DNA of 64,000 nt from Euonymus europaeus. Lineage: Eukaryota; Streptophyta; Magnoliopsida; Celastrales; Celastraceae. The position numbers and the translations under genes were made by a program. The stretch covers positions 25,079,996 to 25,143,995 of the forward strand of contig OY756968.1 in NCBI GenBank assembly GCA_963580455.1, written 5' to 3'. Positions 49,117 to 61,744 of the stretch are shown in pieces. The number at the start of each line of letters is the position of its first letter. The stretch's first letter is position 1. The notes below the pieces were generated by a model. It saw nothing but the letters and a program-made list of their open reading frames with translations. It was not told the DNA's origin and did not search any database.

Positions 49117-52057
49117 GAATTCGGGTATTTTTAGCTTGATTTCACACTACTTTTCGAGCTCTACAATCCTGGGTTTTCGGATTTTGATTTCAGAACTCGT
49201 GGCTAGTAGGTCTTGTTTCACCTATTTAGCCGCGAAATGTGGTTTCTTTACGTAAACGGTTTTATGAATATCCGTTGACTCCGAATTCTGAATTCGGTGA
49301 TTTTTAGCTTGATTTCACACTACTTTTCGAGCTCTACGATCTTGTTATTTCGGATTTTGATTTAAGAACTCGTGGCTAGTTGGTCTCGTTTAACCTAGTT
49401 AGCCGCGAAATGTGGTTTCTTTACGTAAACGGTTTTATGAATATCCGTTGACTCCGAGTTCTGAATTCGGTGATTTTTAGCTTGATTACACACTACTTTC
49501 GAGCTCTACAATCCTGGGTTTTCGGATTTTGATTTCAGAACTCGTGGCTAGTAGGTCTCGTTTCACCTATTTAGCCGCGAAATGTAGTTTCTTTACGTAA
49601 ACGGTTTTATGAATATCCGTTGACTGCGAGTTCTGAATTCGGTGATTTTTAGCTTGATTTCACACTTCTTTTCGAGCTCTACAATCCTAGGTTTTCGAAT
49701 TTCGATTTCAGAACTCGTGGCTAGTAGTTCTCGTTTCACCTAGTTAGCCGCGAAATGTGGTTTCTTTATGTAAACGGTTTTATGAATATCCATTGACTCC
49801 GAGTTCTGAATTCGGGTGATTTTTAGCTTGATTTCACACTACTTTTCGAGCTCTACAATCCTGGGTTTTTGGATTTTGATTTCAGAACTCGTGGCTAGTA
49901 GGTCTCGTTTCACCTAGTTAGCCGCGAAATGTGGTTTCTTTACGTAAACGGTTTTATAAATATCCCTTGACTCCGAGTTCTGAATTCGGTGATTTTTAGC
50001 TTGATTTCACACTACTTTTCGAGCTCTACAATCCCGGATTTTCGGATTTCAATTTCAGAACTCGTGGCTAGTAGGCCTCGTTTCACCTAGTTAGCCGCGA
50101 AATGTGGTTTCTTTACGTAAACGGTTTTATGAATATCCGTTGACTCCGGGTTCTGAATTCGGTGATTTTTAGCTTGATTTCACACTACTTTTCGAGCTCT
50201 ACAATCCCGGATTTTCGGATTTCAATTTCAGAACTCGTGGCTAGTAGGCCTCGTTTCACCTAGTTAGCCGCGAAATGTGGTTTCTTTACGTAAACGGTTT
50301 TATGAATATCCGTTGACTCCGAGTTCTGAATTCGGTGATTTTTAGCTTGATTTCACACTACCTTTTGAGCTCTACAATCTTGGCATTTCAGATTTTGATT
50401 TCAGAACTTGTGGCTAGTAGGTCTCGTTTCACCTATTTAGCCGCGAAATGTGGTTTCTTTACGTAAACGGTTTTATGAATATCCGTTGACTCCGAGTTCT
50501 GAATTCGGTGATTTTTAGCTTGATTTCACACTACTTTTCGAGCTCTACGATCCTGGGTTTTCGGATTTCGATTTCAGAACTCGTGGCTAGTTGGTCTCGT
50601 TTAACCTATTTAGCCGCGAAATGTGGTTTCTTTACGTAAACGGTTTTATGAATAACCGTTGACTCCGAGTTCTGAATTCGGTGATTTTGAGCTTGATTTC
50701 ACACTACTTTTCGAGCTCTACAATCCTGGGTTTTCGGATTTCGATTTCAGAACTCGTGGCTAGTAGGTCTCCTTTCACCTATTTAGCCGCGAAATGTGGT
50801 TTCTTTACGTAAACGGTTTTATGAATATCCGTTGACTCCGAGTTCTGAATTCGGTGATTTTGAGCTTGATTTCACACTACTTTTCGAGCTCTACAATCCT
50901 GGGTTTTCGGATTTCGATTTCAGAACTCGTGGCTAGTTGGTCTCGTTTCACCTAGTTAGCCGCGAAATGTGGTTTCTTTACGTAAACGGTTTTATGAATA
51001 TCCGTTGACTCCGAGTTCTGAATTCGGTGATTTTTAGCCTGATTTCACACTACTTTTCGAGCTCTACGTTCCTGGCGTTCTGGATTTTGATTTCAGAACT
51101 CGTGGCTAGTTGGTCTCATTTCACCTAGTTAGCCGCGAAATGTGGTTTCTTTACGTAAACGGTTTTATGAATATCCGTTGACTCCGAGTTCTGAATTCGG
51201 TGGTTTTTAGCTTGATTTCACACTACTTTTCGAGCTCTACAATCCTGTGTTTTCGGATTTCGATTTCAGAACTCGTGGCTAGTAGGTCTCGTTTCACCTA
51301 GTTAGCCGCGAAATGTGGTTTCTTTACGTGAACGGTTTTATGAATATCCGTTGACTCCGGGTTCTGAATTCGGAGATTTTTAGCTTGATTTCATACTACT
51401 TTTCGAGCTCTACAATCCTGGGTTTTCGGATTTCGATTTCAGAACTCGTGGCTAGTACTTCTCGTTTCACCTAGTTAGCCGCGAAATGTGGTACCTTTAC
51501 GTAAACGGTTTTATGAATATCCGTTGACTCCGAGTTCTGAATTCGGTGATTTTTTGCTTTATTTCACACTACTTTTCGAGCTCTACGATCCTGGCATTTC
51601 GGATTTTGATTTCAGAACTCGTGGCTAGTTGGCCTCGTTTCACCTATTTAGCCACGAAATGTAGTTTCTTTACGTAAACGGTTTTATGAATATCCGTTGA
51701 CTACGAGCTCTGAATTCGGTAATTTTTAGCTTGATTTCACACTACTTTTCAAGCTCTACGATTATGGAGTTTCGGATTTTGATTTCAGAACTCGTGGCTA
51801 GTTGGTCCCGTTTGACCTAGTTAGCCGCGAAATGTGGTTTCTTTATGTAAACGGTTTTATGAATATCGGTTGACTCCGAGTTCTGAATTCGGTGATTTTT
51901 AGCTTGATTTCACACTACCTTTCGAGCTCTACGATCTTGGCATTTCAGATTTTGATTTCAGAACTTGTGGCTAGTAGGTCTCGTTTCACCTATTTAGCCG
52001 CGAAATGTGGTTTCTTTACGTAAACGGTTTTATGAATATCCGTTGACTCCGAGTTCT
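49117..52057 (+). repeat. 17-unit repeat, full copy
   Basis: The copy is 2941 bp and starts at f. The order is f, g (49336), 172-bp unit (49493), CACTTC unit, extra-G unit, two p units (ATCCCGGATTTTCGG, TTTCAATTTC), an ACCTTTTGAGC unit (50361), TTTAACC, two TTTTGAGCTTG units, CGTTCCTGGCGTTCTGG, CCTGTGTTTTCGG, KpnI (51490), u, v and e. Its first eight units are repeated immediately downstream at exactly the 2941-bp offset. Confidence 0.85.
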
Positions 52058-53441
52058 GAATTCGGGTATTTTTAGCTTGATTACACACTACTTTTCGAGC
52101 TCTACAATCCTGGGTTTTCGGATTTTGATTTCAGAACTCGTGGCTAGTAGGTCTTGTTTCACCTATTTAGCCGCGAAATGTGGTTTCTTTACGTAAACGG
52201 TTTTATGAATATCCGTTGACTCCGAATTCTGAATTCGGTGATTTTTAGCTTGATTTCACACTACTTTTCGAGCTCTACGATCTTGTTATTTCGGATTTTG
52301 ATTTAAGAACTCGTGGCTAGTTGGTCTCGTTTAACCTAGTTAGCCGCGAAATGTGGTTTCTTTACGTAAACGGTTTTATGAATATCCGTTGACTCCGAGT
52401 TCTGAATTCGGTGATTTTTAGCTTGATTACACACTACTTTCGAGCTCTACAATCCTGGGTTTTCGGATTTTGATTTCAGAACTCGTGGCTAGTAGGTCTC
52501 GTTTCACCTATTTAGCCGCGAAATGTTGTTTCTTTACGTAAACGGTTTTATGAATATCCGTTGACTGCGAGTTCTGAATTCGGTGATTTTTAGCTTGATT
52601 TCACACTTCTTTTCGAGCTCTACAATCCTAGGTTTTCGAATTTCGATTTCAGAACTCGTGGCTAGTAGTTCTCGTTTCACCTAGTTAGCCGCGAAATGTG
52701 GTTTCTTTATGTAAACGGTTTTATGAATATCCATTGACTCCGAGTTCTGAATTTGGGTGATTTTTAGCTTGATTTCACACTACTTTTCGAGCTCTACAAT
52801 CCTGGGTTTTTGGATTTTGATTTCAGAACTCGTGGCTAGTAGGTCTCGTTTCACCTAGTTAGCCGCGAAATGTGGTTTCTTTACGTAAACGGTTTTATAA
52901 ATATCCATTGACTCCGAGTTCTGAATTCGGTGATTTTTAGCTTGATTTCACACTACTTTTCGAGCTCTACAATCCCGGATTTTCGGATTTCAATTTCAGA
53001 ACTCGTGGCTAGTAGGCCTCGTTTCACCTAGTTAGCCGCGAAATGTGGTTTCTTTACGTAAACGGTTTTATGAATATCCGTTGACTCCGGGTTCTGAATT
53101 CGGTGATTTTTAGCTTGATTTCACACTACTTTTCGAGCTCTACAATCCCGGATTTTCGGATTTCAATTTCAGAACTCGTGGCTAGTAGGCCTCGTTTCAC
53201 CTAGTTAGCCGCGAAATGTGGTTTCTTTACGTAAACGGTTTTATGAATATCCGTTGACTCCGAGTTCTGAATTCGGTGATTTTTAGCTTGATTTCACACT
53301 ACCTTTTGAGCTCTACAATCTTGGCATTTCAGATTTTGATTTCAGAACTTGTGGCTAGTAGGTCTCGTTTCACCTATTTAGCCGCGAAATGTGGTTTCTT
53401 TACGTAAACGGTTTTATGAATATCCGTTGACTCCGAGTTCT
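52058..53441 (+). repeat. 17-unit repeat, partial second copy (8 units)
   Basis: It repeats f, g (52277), 172-bp unit (52434), CACTTC unit, extra-G unit (AATTTGGGTGA), p, p and the ACCTTTTGAGC unit (53302), each 2941 bp after its counterpart. Where the full copy continues with TTTAACC then TTTTGAGCTTG, this one enters the 11-unit HOR. The junction at 53442 is therefore a rearrangement point. Confidence 0.85.
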
Positions 53442-55344
53442 GAATTCGGTGATTTTTAGCTTGATTTCACACTACTTTTCGAGCTCTACGATCCTGGGTT
53501 TTCGGATTTCGATTTCAGAACTCGTGGCTAGTTGGTCTCGTTTAACCTATTTAGCCGCGAAATGTGGTTTCTTTACGTAAACGGTTTTATGAATATCGGT
53601 TGACTCCGAGTTCTGAATTCGGTGATTTTTAGCTTGATTTCACACTAATTTTCGAGCTCTACGAGCCTGGTGTTTCGGATTTTGATTTCAGAACTCGTGG
53701 CTAGTTGGTCTCATTTCACCTAGTTAGCCGCGAAATGTGGTTTCTTTACGTAAACGGTTTTATGAATATCCGTTGACTCCGAGTTCTGAATTCGGTGATT
53801 TTTAGCTTGATTTCACACTACTTTTCGAGCTCTACGATCCTGGGTTTTCGGATTTCGATTTCAGAACTCGTGGCTAGTTGGTCTCGTTTAACCTATTTAG
53901 CCGCGAAATGTGGTTTCTTTACGTAAACGGTTTTATGAATATCGGTTGACTCCGAGTTCTGAATTCGGTGATTTTTAGCTTGATTTCACACTAATTTTCG
54001 AGCTCTACGAGCCTGGTGTTTCGGATTTTGATTTCAGAACTCGTGGCTAGTTGGTCTCATTTCACCTAGTTAGCCGCGAAATGTGGTTTCTTTACGTAAA
54101 CGGTTTTATGAATATCCGTTGACTCCGAGTTCTGAATTCGGTGATTTTTAGCTTGATTTCACACTAATTTTCGAGCTCTACGAGCCTGGTGTTTCGGATT
54201 TTGATTTCAGAACTCGTGGCTAGTTGGTCTCGTTTCACCTAGTTAGCCGCGAAATGTGGTTTCTTTACGTAAACGGTTTTATGAATATCCCTTGACTCCG
54301 AGTTCTGAATTCGGTGATTTTTAGCTTGATTTCACACTACCTTTCGAGCTCTACAATCTTGGCATTTCGGATTTTGATTTCAGAACTTGTGGCTAGTAGG
54401 TCTCGTTTCACCTATTTAGCCGCGAAATGTGGTTTCTTTACGTAAACGGTTTTATGAATATCCGTTGACTCCGAGTTCTGAATTCGGGTATTTTTAGCTT
54501 GATTTCACACTACTTTTCGAGCTCTACAATCCTGGGTTTTCGGATTTTGATTTCAGAACTCGTGGCTAGTAGGTCTTGTTTCACCTATTTAGCCGCGAAA
54601 TGTGGTTTCTTTACGTAAACGGTTTTATGAATATCCGTTGACTCCGAATTCTGAATTCGGTGATTTTTAGCTTGATTTCACACTACTTTTCGAGCTCTAC
54701 GATCTTGTTATTTCGGATTTTGATTTAAGAACTCGTGGCTAGTTGGTCTCGTTTCACCTAGTTAGCCGCGAAATGTGGTTTCTTTACGTAAACGGTTTTA
54801 TAAATATCCGTTGACTCCGAGTTCTGAATTCGGTGATTTTTAGCTTGATTTCACACTACTTTTCGAGCTCTACAATCTTGGCATTTCAGATTTTGATTTC
54901 AGAACTCGTGGCTAGTAGGCCTCGTTTCACCTAGTTAGCCGCGAAATGTGGTTTCTTTACGTAAACGGTTTTATGAATATCCGTTGACTCCGGGTTCTGA
55001 ATTCGGTGATTTTTAGCTTGATTTCACACTACTTTTCGAGCTCTACAATCCCGGATTTTCGGATTTCAATTTCAGAACTCGTGGCTAGTTGGTCTCATTT
55101 CACCTAGTTAGCCGCGAAATGTGGTTTCTTTACGTAAACGGTTTTATGAATATCCGTTGACTCCGAGTTCTGAATTCGGTGATTTTTAGCTTGATTTCAC
55201 ACTACTTTTCGAGCTCTACAATCCTGTGTTTTCGGATTTCGATTTCAGAACTCGTGGCTAGTAGGTCTCGTTTCACCTAGTTAGCCGCGAAATGTGGTTT
55301 CTTTACGTGAACGGTTTTATGAATATCCGTTGACTCCGGGTTCT
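53442..55344 (+). repeat. 11-unit HOR, copy 1 (b c b c d e f g h i j)
   Basis: The copy is exactly 1903 bp. b has GATCCTGGGTTTTCGG, TTTAACC and ATATCGG. c has GAGCCTGGTG and CTCATTTCACC. d has ATCCCTTG. e has CTACCTTTCGAG. f has CGGGTATTT and CCGAATTCTG. g has CTTGTTATTT and TTTATAAATATCC. h has ATCTTGGCATTTCAG with GGCCTCG. i has ATCCCGGATTTTCGG. j has CCTGTGTTTTCGG and GTGAACGG. In this copy both b units have GGTTGACTCC. Confidence 0.9.
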
Positions 55345-57247
55345 GAATTCGGTGATTTTTAGCTTGATTTCACACTACTTTTCGAGCTCTACGATCCTGG
55401 GTTTTCGGATTTCGATTTCAGAACTCGTGGCTAGTTGGTCTCGTTTAACCTATTTAGCCGCGAAATGTGGTTTCTTTACGTAAACGGTTTTATGAATATC
55501 GGTTGACTCCGAGTTCTGAATTCGGTGATTTTTAGCTTGATTTCACACTAATTTTCGAGCTCTACGAGCCTGGTGTTTCGGATTTTGATTTCAGAACTCG
55601 TGGCTAGTTGGTCTCATTTCACCTAGTTAGCCGCGAAATGTGGTTTCTTTACGTAAACGGTTTTATGAATATCCGTTGACTCCGAGTTCTGAATTCGGTG
55701 ATTTTTAGCTTGATTTCACACTACTTTTCGAGCTCTACGATCCTGGGTTTTCGGATTTCGATTTCAGAACTCGTGGCTAGTTGGTCTCGTTTAACCTATT
55801 TAGCCGCGAAATGTGGTTTCTTTACGTAAACGGTTTTATGAATATCGGTTGAATCCGAGTTCTGAATTCGGTGATTTTTAGCTTGATTTCACACTAATTT
55901 TCGAGCTCTACGAGCCTGGTGTTTCGGATTTTGATTTCAGAACTCGTGGCTAGTTGGTCTCATTTCACCTAGTTAGCCGCGAAATGTGGTTTCTTTACGT
56001 AAACGGTTTTATGAATATCCGTTGACTCCGAGTTCTGAATTCGGTGATTTTTAGCTTGATTTCACACTAATTTTCGAGCTCTACGAGCCTGGTGTTTCGG
56101 ATTTTGATTTCAGAACTCGTGGCTAGTTGGTCTCGTTTCACCTAGTTAGCCGCGAAATGTGGTTTCTTTACGTAAACGGTTTTATGAATATCCCTTGACT
56201 CCGAGTTCTGAATTCGGTGATTTTTAGCTTGATTTCACACTACCTTTCGAGCTCTACAATCTTGGCATTTCGGATTTTGATTTCAGAACTTGTGGCTAGT
56301 AGGTCTCGTTTCACCTATTTAGCCGCGAAATGTGGTTTCTTTACGTAAACGGTTTTATGAATATCCGTTGACTCCGAGTTCTGAATTCGGGTATTTTTAG
56401 CTTGATTTCACACTACTTTTCGAGCTCTACAATCCTGGGTTTTCGGATTTTGATTTCAGAACTCGTGGCTAGTAGGTCTTGTTTCACCTATTTAGCCGCG
56501 AAATGTGGTTTCTTTACGTAAACGGTTTTATGAATATCCGTTGACTCCGAATTCTGAATTCGGTGATTTTTAGCTTGATTTCACACTACTTTTCGAGCTC
56601 TACGATCTTGTTATTTCGGATTTTGATTTAAGAACTCGTGGCTAGTTGGTCTCGTTTCACCTAGTTAGCCGCGAAATGTGGTTTCTTTACGTAAACGGTT
56701 TTATAAATATCCGTTGACTCCGAGTTCTGAATTCGGTGATTTTTAGCTTGATTTCACACTACTTTTCGAGCTCTACAATCTTGGCATTTCAGATTTTGAT
56801 TTCAGAACTCGTGGCTAGTAGGCCTCGTTTCACCTAGTTAGCCGCGAAATGTGGTTTCTTTACGTAAACGGTTTTATGAATATCCGTTGACTCCGGGTTC
56901 TGAATTCGGTGATTTTTAGCTTGATTTCACACTACTTTTCGAGCTCTACAATCCCGGATTTTCGGATTTCAATTTCAGAACTCGTGGCTAGTTGGTCTCA
57001 TTTCACCTAGTTAGCCGCGAAATGTGGTTTCTTTACGTAAACGGTTTTATGAATATCCGTTGACTCCGAGTTCTGAATTCGGTGATTTTTAGCTTGATTT
57101 CACACTACTTTTCGAGCTCTACAATCCTGTGTTTTCGGATTTTGATTTCAGAACTCGTGGCTAGTAGGTCTCGTTTCACCTAGTTAGCCGCGAAATGTGG
57201 TTTCTTTACGTGAACGGTTTTATGAATATCCGTTGACTCCGGGTTCT
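55345..57247 (+). repeat. 11-unit HOR, copy 2
   Basis: The copy is exactly 1903 bp with the same order. The second b unit now has GGTTGAATCC, and the j unit has GGATTTTGATTTC where copy 1 has GGATTTCGATTTC. I saw few other differences from copy 1, indicating recent amplification. Confidence 0.9.
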
Positions 57248-59669
57248 GAATTCGGTGATTTTTAGCTTGATTTCACACTACTTTTCGAGCTCTACGATCC
57301 TGGGTTTTCGGATTTCGATTTCAGAACTCGTGGCTAGTTGGTCTCGTTTAACCTATTTAGCCGCGAAATGTGGTTTCTTTACGTAAACGGTTTTATGAAT
57401 ATCGGTTGACTCCGAGTTCTGAATTCGGTGATTTTTAGCTTGATTTCACACTAATTTTCGAGCTCTACGAGCCTGGTGTTTCGGATTTTGATTTCAGAAC
57501 TCGTGGCTAGTTGGTCTCATTTCACCTAGTTAGCCGCGAAATGTGGTTTCTTTACGTAAACGGTTTTATGAATATCCGTTGACTCCGAGTTCTGAATTCG
57601 GTGATTTTTAGCTTGATTTCACACTACTTTTCGAGCTCTACGATCCTGGGTTTTCGGATTTCGATTTCAGAACTCGTGGCTAGTTGGTCTCATTTCACCT
57701 AGTTAGCCGCGAAATGTGGTTTCTTTACGTAAACGGTTTTATGAATATCCGTTGACTCCGAGTTCTGAATTCGGTGATTTTTAGCTTGATTTCACACTAC
57801 TTTTCGAGCTCTACGATCCTGGGTTTTCGGATTTCGATTTCAGAACTCGTGGCTAGTTGGTCTCGTTTAACCTATTTAGCCGCGAAATGTGGTTTCTTTA
57901 CGTAAACGGTTTTATGAATATCGGTTGAATCCGAGTTCTGAATTCGGTGATTTTTAGCTTGATTTCACACTAATTTTCGAGCTCTACGAGCCTGGTGTTT
58001 CGGATTTTGATTTCAGAACTCGTGGCTAGTTGGTCTCATTTCACCTAGTTAGCCGCGAAATGTGGTTTCTTTACGTAAACGGTTTTATGAATATCCGTTG
58101 ACTCCGAGTTCTGAATTCGGTGATTTTTAGCTTGATTTCACACTACTTTTCGAGCTCTACGATCCTGGGTTTTCGGATTTCGATTTCAGAACTCGTGGCT
58201 AGTTGGTCTCGTTTAACCTATTTAGCCGCGAAATGTGGTTTCTTTACGTAAACGGTTTTATGAATATCGGTTGAATCCGAGTTCTGAATTCGGTGATTTT
58301 TAGCTTGATTTCACACTAATTTTCGAGCTCTACGAGCCTGGTGTTTCGGATTTTGATTTCAGAACTCGTGGCTAGTTGGTCTCATTTCACCTAGTTAGCC
58401 GCGAAATGTGGTTTCTTTACGTAAACGGTTTTATGAATATCCGTTGACTCCGAGTTCTGAATTCGGTGATTTTTAGCTTGATTTCACACTAATTTTCGAG
58501 CTCTACGAGCCTGGTGTTTCGGATTTTGATTTCAGAACTCGTGGCTAGTTGGTCTCGTTTCACCTAGTTAGCCGCGAAATGTGGTTTCTTTACGTAAACG
58601 GTTTTATGAATATCCCTTGACTCCGAGTTCTGAATTCGGTGATTTTTAGCTTGATTTCACACTACCTTTCGAGCTCTACAATCTTGGCATTTCGGATTTT
58701 GATTTCAGAACTTGTGGCTAGTAGGTCTCGTTTCACCTATTTAGCCGCGAAATGTGGTTTCTTTACGTAAACGGTTTTATGAATATCCGTTGACTCCGAG
58801 TTCTGAATTCGGGTATTTTTAGCTTGATTTCACACTACTTTTCGAGCTCTACAATCCTGGGTTTTCGGATTTTGATTTCAGAACTCGTGGCTAGTAGGTC
58901 TTGTTTCACCTATTTAGCCGCGAAATGTGGTTTCTTTACGTAAACGGTTTTATGAATATCCGTTGACTCCGAATTCTGAATTCGGTGATTTTTAGCTTGA
59001 TTTCACACTACTTTTCGAGCTCTACGATCTTGTTATTTCGGATTTTGATTTAAGAACTCGTGGCTAGTTGGTCTCGTTTCACCTAGTTAGCCGCGAAATG
59101 TGGTTTCTTTACGTAAACGGTTTTATAAATATCCGTTGACTCCGAGTTCTGAATTCGGTGATTTTTAGCTTGATTTCACACTACTTTTCGAGCTCTACAA
59201 TCTTGGCATTTCAGATTTTGATTTCAGAACTCGTGGCTAGTAGGCCTCGTTTCACCTAGTTAGCCGCGAAATGTGGTTTCTTTACGTAAACGGTTTTATG
59301 AATATCCGTTGACTCCGGGTTCTGAATTCGGTGATTTTTAGCTTGATTTCACACTACTTTTCGAGCTCTACAATCCCGGATTTTCGGATTTCAATTTCAG
59401 AACTCGTGGCTAGTTGGTCTCATTTCACCTAGTTAGCCGCGAAATGTGGTTTCTTTACGTAAACGGTTTTATGAATATCCGTTGACTCCGAGTTCTGAAT
59501 TCGGTGATTTTTAGCTTGATTTCACACTACTTTTCGAGCTCTACAATCCTGTGTTTTCGGATTTCAATTTCAGAACTCGTGGCTAGTAGGTCTCGTTTCA
59601 CCTAGTTAGCCGCGAAATGTGGTTTCTTTACGTGAACGGTTTTATGAATATCCGTTGACTCCGGGTTCT
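57248..59669 (+). repeat. 11-unit HOR, copy 3, expanded to 14 units
   Basis: The copy is 2422 bp, with order b c k b c b c d e f g h i j. The three extra units are k (a b/c recombinant) and one more b-c pair. Both later b units carry GGTTGAATCC. With copy 2 this makes an apparent 25-unit period (4325 bp) between markers, for example the e unit at 54340 and 58665. Confidence 0.9.
57594..57766 (+). repeat. Recombinant monomer k (b-type left, c-type right)
   Basis: The left part carries GATCCTGGGTTTTCGG and GGATTTCGATTTC as in b. The right part carries CTCATTTCACCTAGTT and ATCCGTTGAC as in c. The switch lies between about positions 70 and 99. Adjacent b and c units are the obvious parents, so this is a visible crossover product inside an expanded HOR copy. 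Confidence 0.85.
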
Positions 59670-61053
59670 GAATTCGGTGATTTTTAGCTTGATTTCACAC
59701 TACTTTTCGAGCTCTACGATCCTGGGTTTTCGGATTTCGATTTCAGAACTCGTGGCTAGTTGGTCTCGTTTAACCTATTTAGCCGCGAAATGTGGTTTCT
59801 TTACGTAAACGGTTTTATGAATATCGGTTGACTCCGAGTTCTGAATTCGGTGATTTTTAGCTTGATTTCACACTAATTTTCGAGCTCTACGAGCCTGGTG
59901 TTTCGGATTTTGATTTCAGAACTCGTGGCTAGTTGGTCTCATTTCACCTAGTTAGCCGCGAAATGTGGTTTCTTTACGTAAACGGTTTTATGAATATCCG
60001 TTGACTCCGAGTTCTGAATTCGGTGATTTTTAGCTTGATTTCACACTACTTTTCGAGCTCTACGATCCTGGGTTTTCGGATTTCGATTTCAGAACTCGTG
60101 GCTAGTTGGTCTCGTTTAACCTATTTAGCCGCGAAATGTGGTTTCTTTACGTAAACGGTTTTATGAATATCGGTTGAATCCGAGTTCTGAATTCGGTGAT
60201 TTTTAGCTTGATTTCACACTAATTTTCGAGCTCTACGAGCCTGGTGTTTCGGATTTTGATTTCAGAACTCGTGGCTAGTTGGTCTCATTTCACCTAGTTA
60301 GCCGCGAAATGTGGTTTCTTTACGTAAACGGTTTTATGAATATCCGTTGACTCCGAGTTCTGAATTCGGTGATTTTTAGCTTGATTTCACACTAATTTTC
60401 GAGCTCTACGAGCCTGGTGTTTCGGATTTTGATTTCAGAACTCGTGGCTAGTTGGTCTCGTTTCACCTAGTTAGCCGCGAAATGTGGTTTCTTTACGTAA
60501 ACGGTTTTATGAATATCCCTTGACTCCGAGTTCTGAATTCGGTGATTTTTAGCTTGATTTCACACTACCTTTCGAGCTCTACAATCTTGGCATTTCGGAT
60601 TTTGATTTCAGAACTTGTGGCTAGTAGGTCTCGTTTCACCTATTTAGCCGCGAAATGTGGTTTCTTTACGTAAACGGTTTTATGAATATCCGTTGACTCC
60701 GAGTTCTGAATTCGGGTATTTTTAGCTTGATTTCACACTACTTTTCGAGCTCTACAATCCTGGGTTTTCGGATTTTGATTTCAGAACTCGTGGCTAGTAG
60801 GTCTTGTTTCACCTATTTAGCCGCGAAATGTGGTTTCTTTACGTAAACGGTTTTATGAATATCCGTTGACTCCGAATTCTGAATTTGGTGATTTTTAGCT
60901 GGATTTCACACTACTTTTCGAGCTCTACGATCTTGTTATTTCGGATTTTGATTTAAGAACTCGTGGCTAGTTGGTCTCGTTTAACCTAGTTAGCCGCGAA
61001 ATGTGGTTTCTTTACGTAAACGGTTTTATGAATATCCGTTGACTCCGAGTTCT
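59670..61053 (+). repeat. 11-unit HOR, copy 4, truncated to 8 units
   Basis: The order is b c b c d e f g, 1384 bp. The second b has GGTTGAATCC. The g unit has private changes: GAATTTGGTGA at its start, AGCTGGATTTC, and TTTAACC as in the older g units, where HOR copies 1-3 have TTTCACC. Units h, i and j are missing and the array changes type at 61054. Confidence 0.85.
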
Positions 61054-61571
61054 GAATTCGGTGATTTTTAGCTTGATTACACACTACTTTCGAGCTCTAC
61101 AATCTTGGCATTTCAGATTTTGATTTCAGAACTTGTGGCTAGTAGGTCTCGTTTCACCTATTTAGCCGCGAAATGTGGTTTCTTTACGTAAACGGTTTTA
61201 TGAATATCCGTTGACTCCGAGTTCTGAATTCGGTGATTTTTAGCCTGATTTCACACTACTTTTCGAGCTCTACGTTCCTGGCGTTCTGGATTTTGATTTC
61301 AGAACTCGTGGCTAGTTGGTCTCATTTCACCTAGTTAGCCGCGAAATGTGGTTTCTTTACGTAAACGGTTTTATGAATATCCGTTGACTCCGAGTTCTGA
61401 ATTCGGTGATTTTTAGCTTGATTTCACACTACTTTTCGAGCTCTACAATCCTGTGTTTTCGGATTTCGATTTCAGAACTCGTGGCTAGTAGGTCTCGTTT
61501 CACCTAGTTAGCCGCGAAATGTGGTTTCTTTACGTGAACGGTTTTATGAATATCCGTTGACTCCGGGTTCT
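61054..61571 (+). repeat. Recombinant junction out of the 11-unit HOR
   Basis: The 172-bp unit at 61054 begins like m (ATTACAC, CTACTTTCGAG) but continues as ATCTTGGCATTTCAG with CTTGTGG, as in e-type units. Next come a CGTTCCTGGCGTTCTGG unit (61226) and a j unit (61399). The order is that of the 17-unit repeat after deletion of the units between m and the CGTTCC unit. Confidence 0.75.
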
Positions 61572-61744
61572 GAATTCGGAGATTTTTAGCTTCATTTCAT
61601 ACTACTTTTCGAGCTCTACAATCCTGGGTTTTCGGATTTCGATTTCAGAACTCGTGGCTAGTACTTCTCGTTTCACCTAGTTAGCCACGAAATGTAGTTT
61701 CTTTACGTAAACGGTTTTATGAATATCCGTTGACTACGAGCTCT
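61572..61744 (+). repeat. Recombinant monomer joining KpnI unit t to u
   Basis: The left part is t (GAATTCGGAGA, CATACTAC, CTAGTACTTCTCG). The right part is u (TTAGCCACGAAATGTAGTTTC, GACTACGAGCTCT). The switch lies between about positions 97 and 115. GGTACC is lost and one unit length is missing compared with the intact t-u pair at 62264-62609, as expected of an unequal exchange or deletion in register. Confidence 0.85.
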
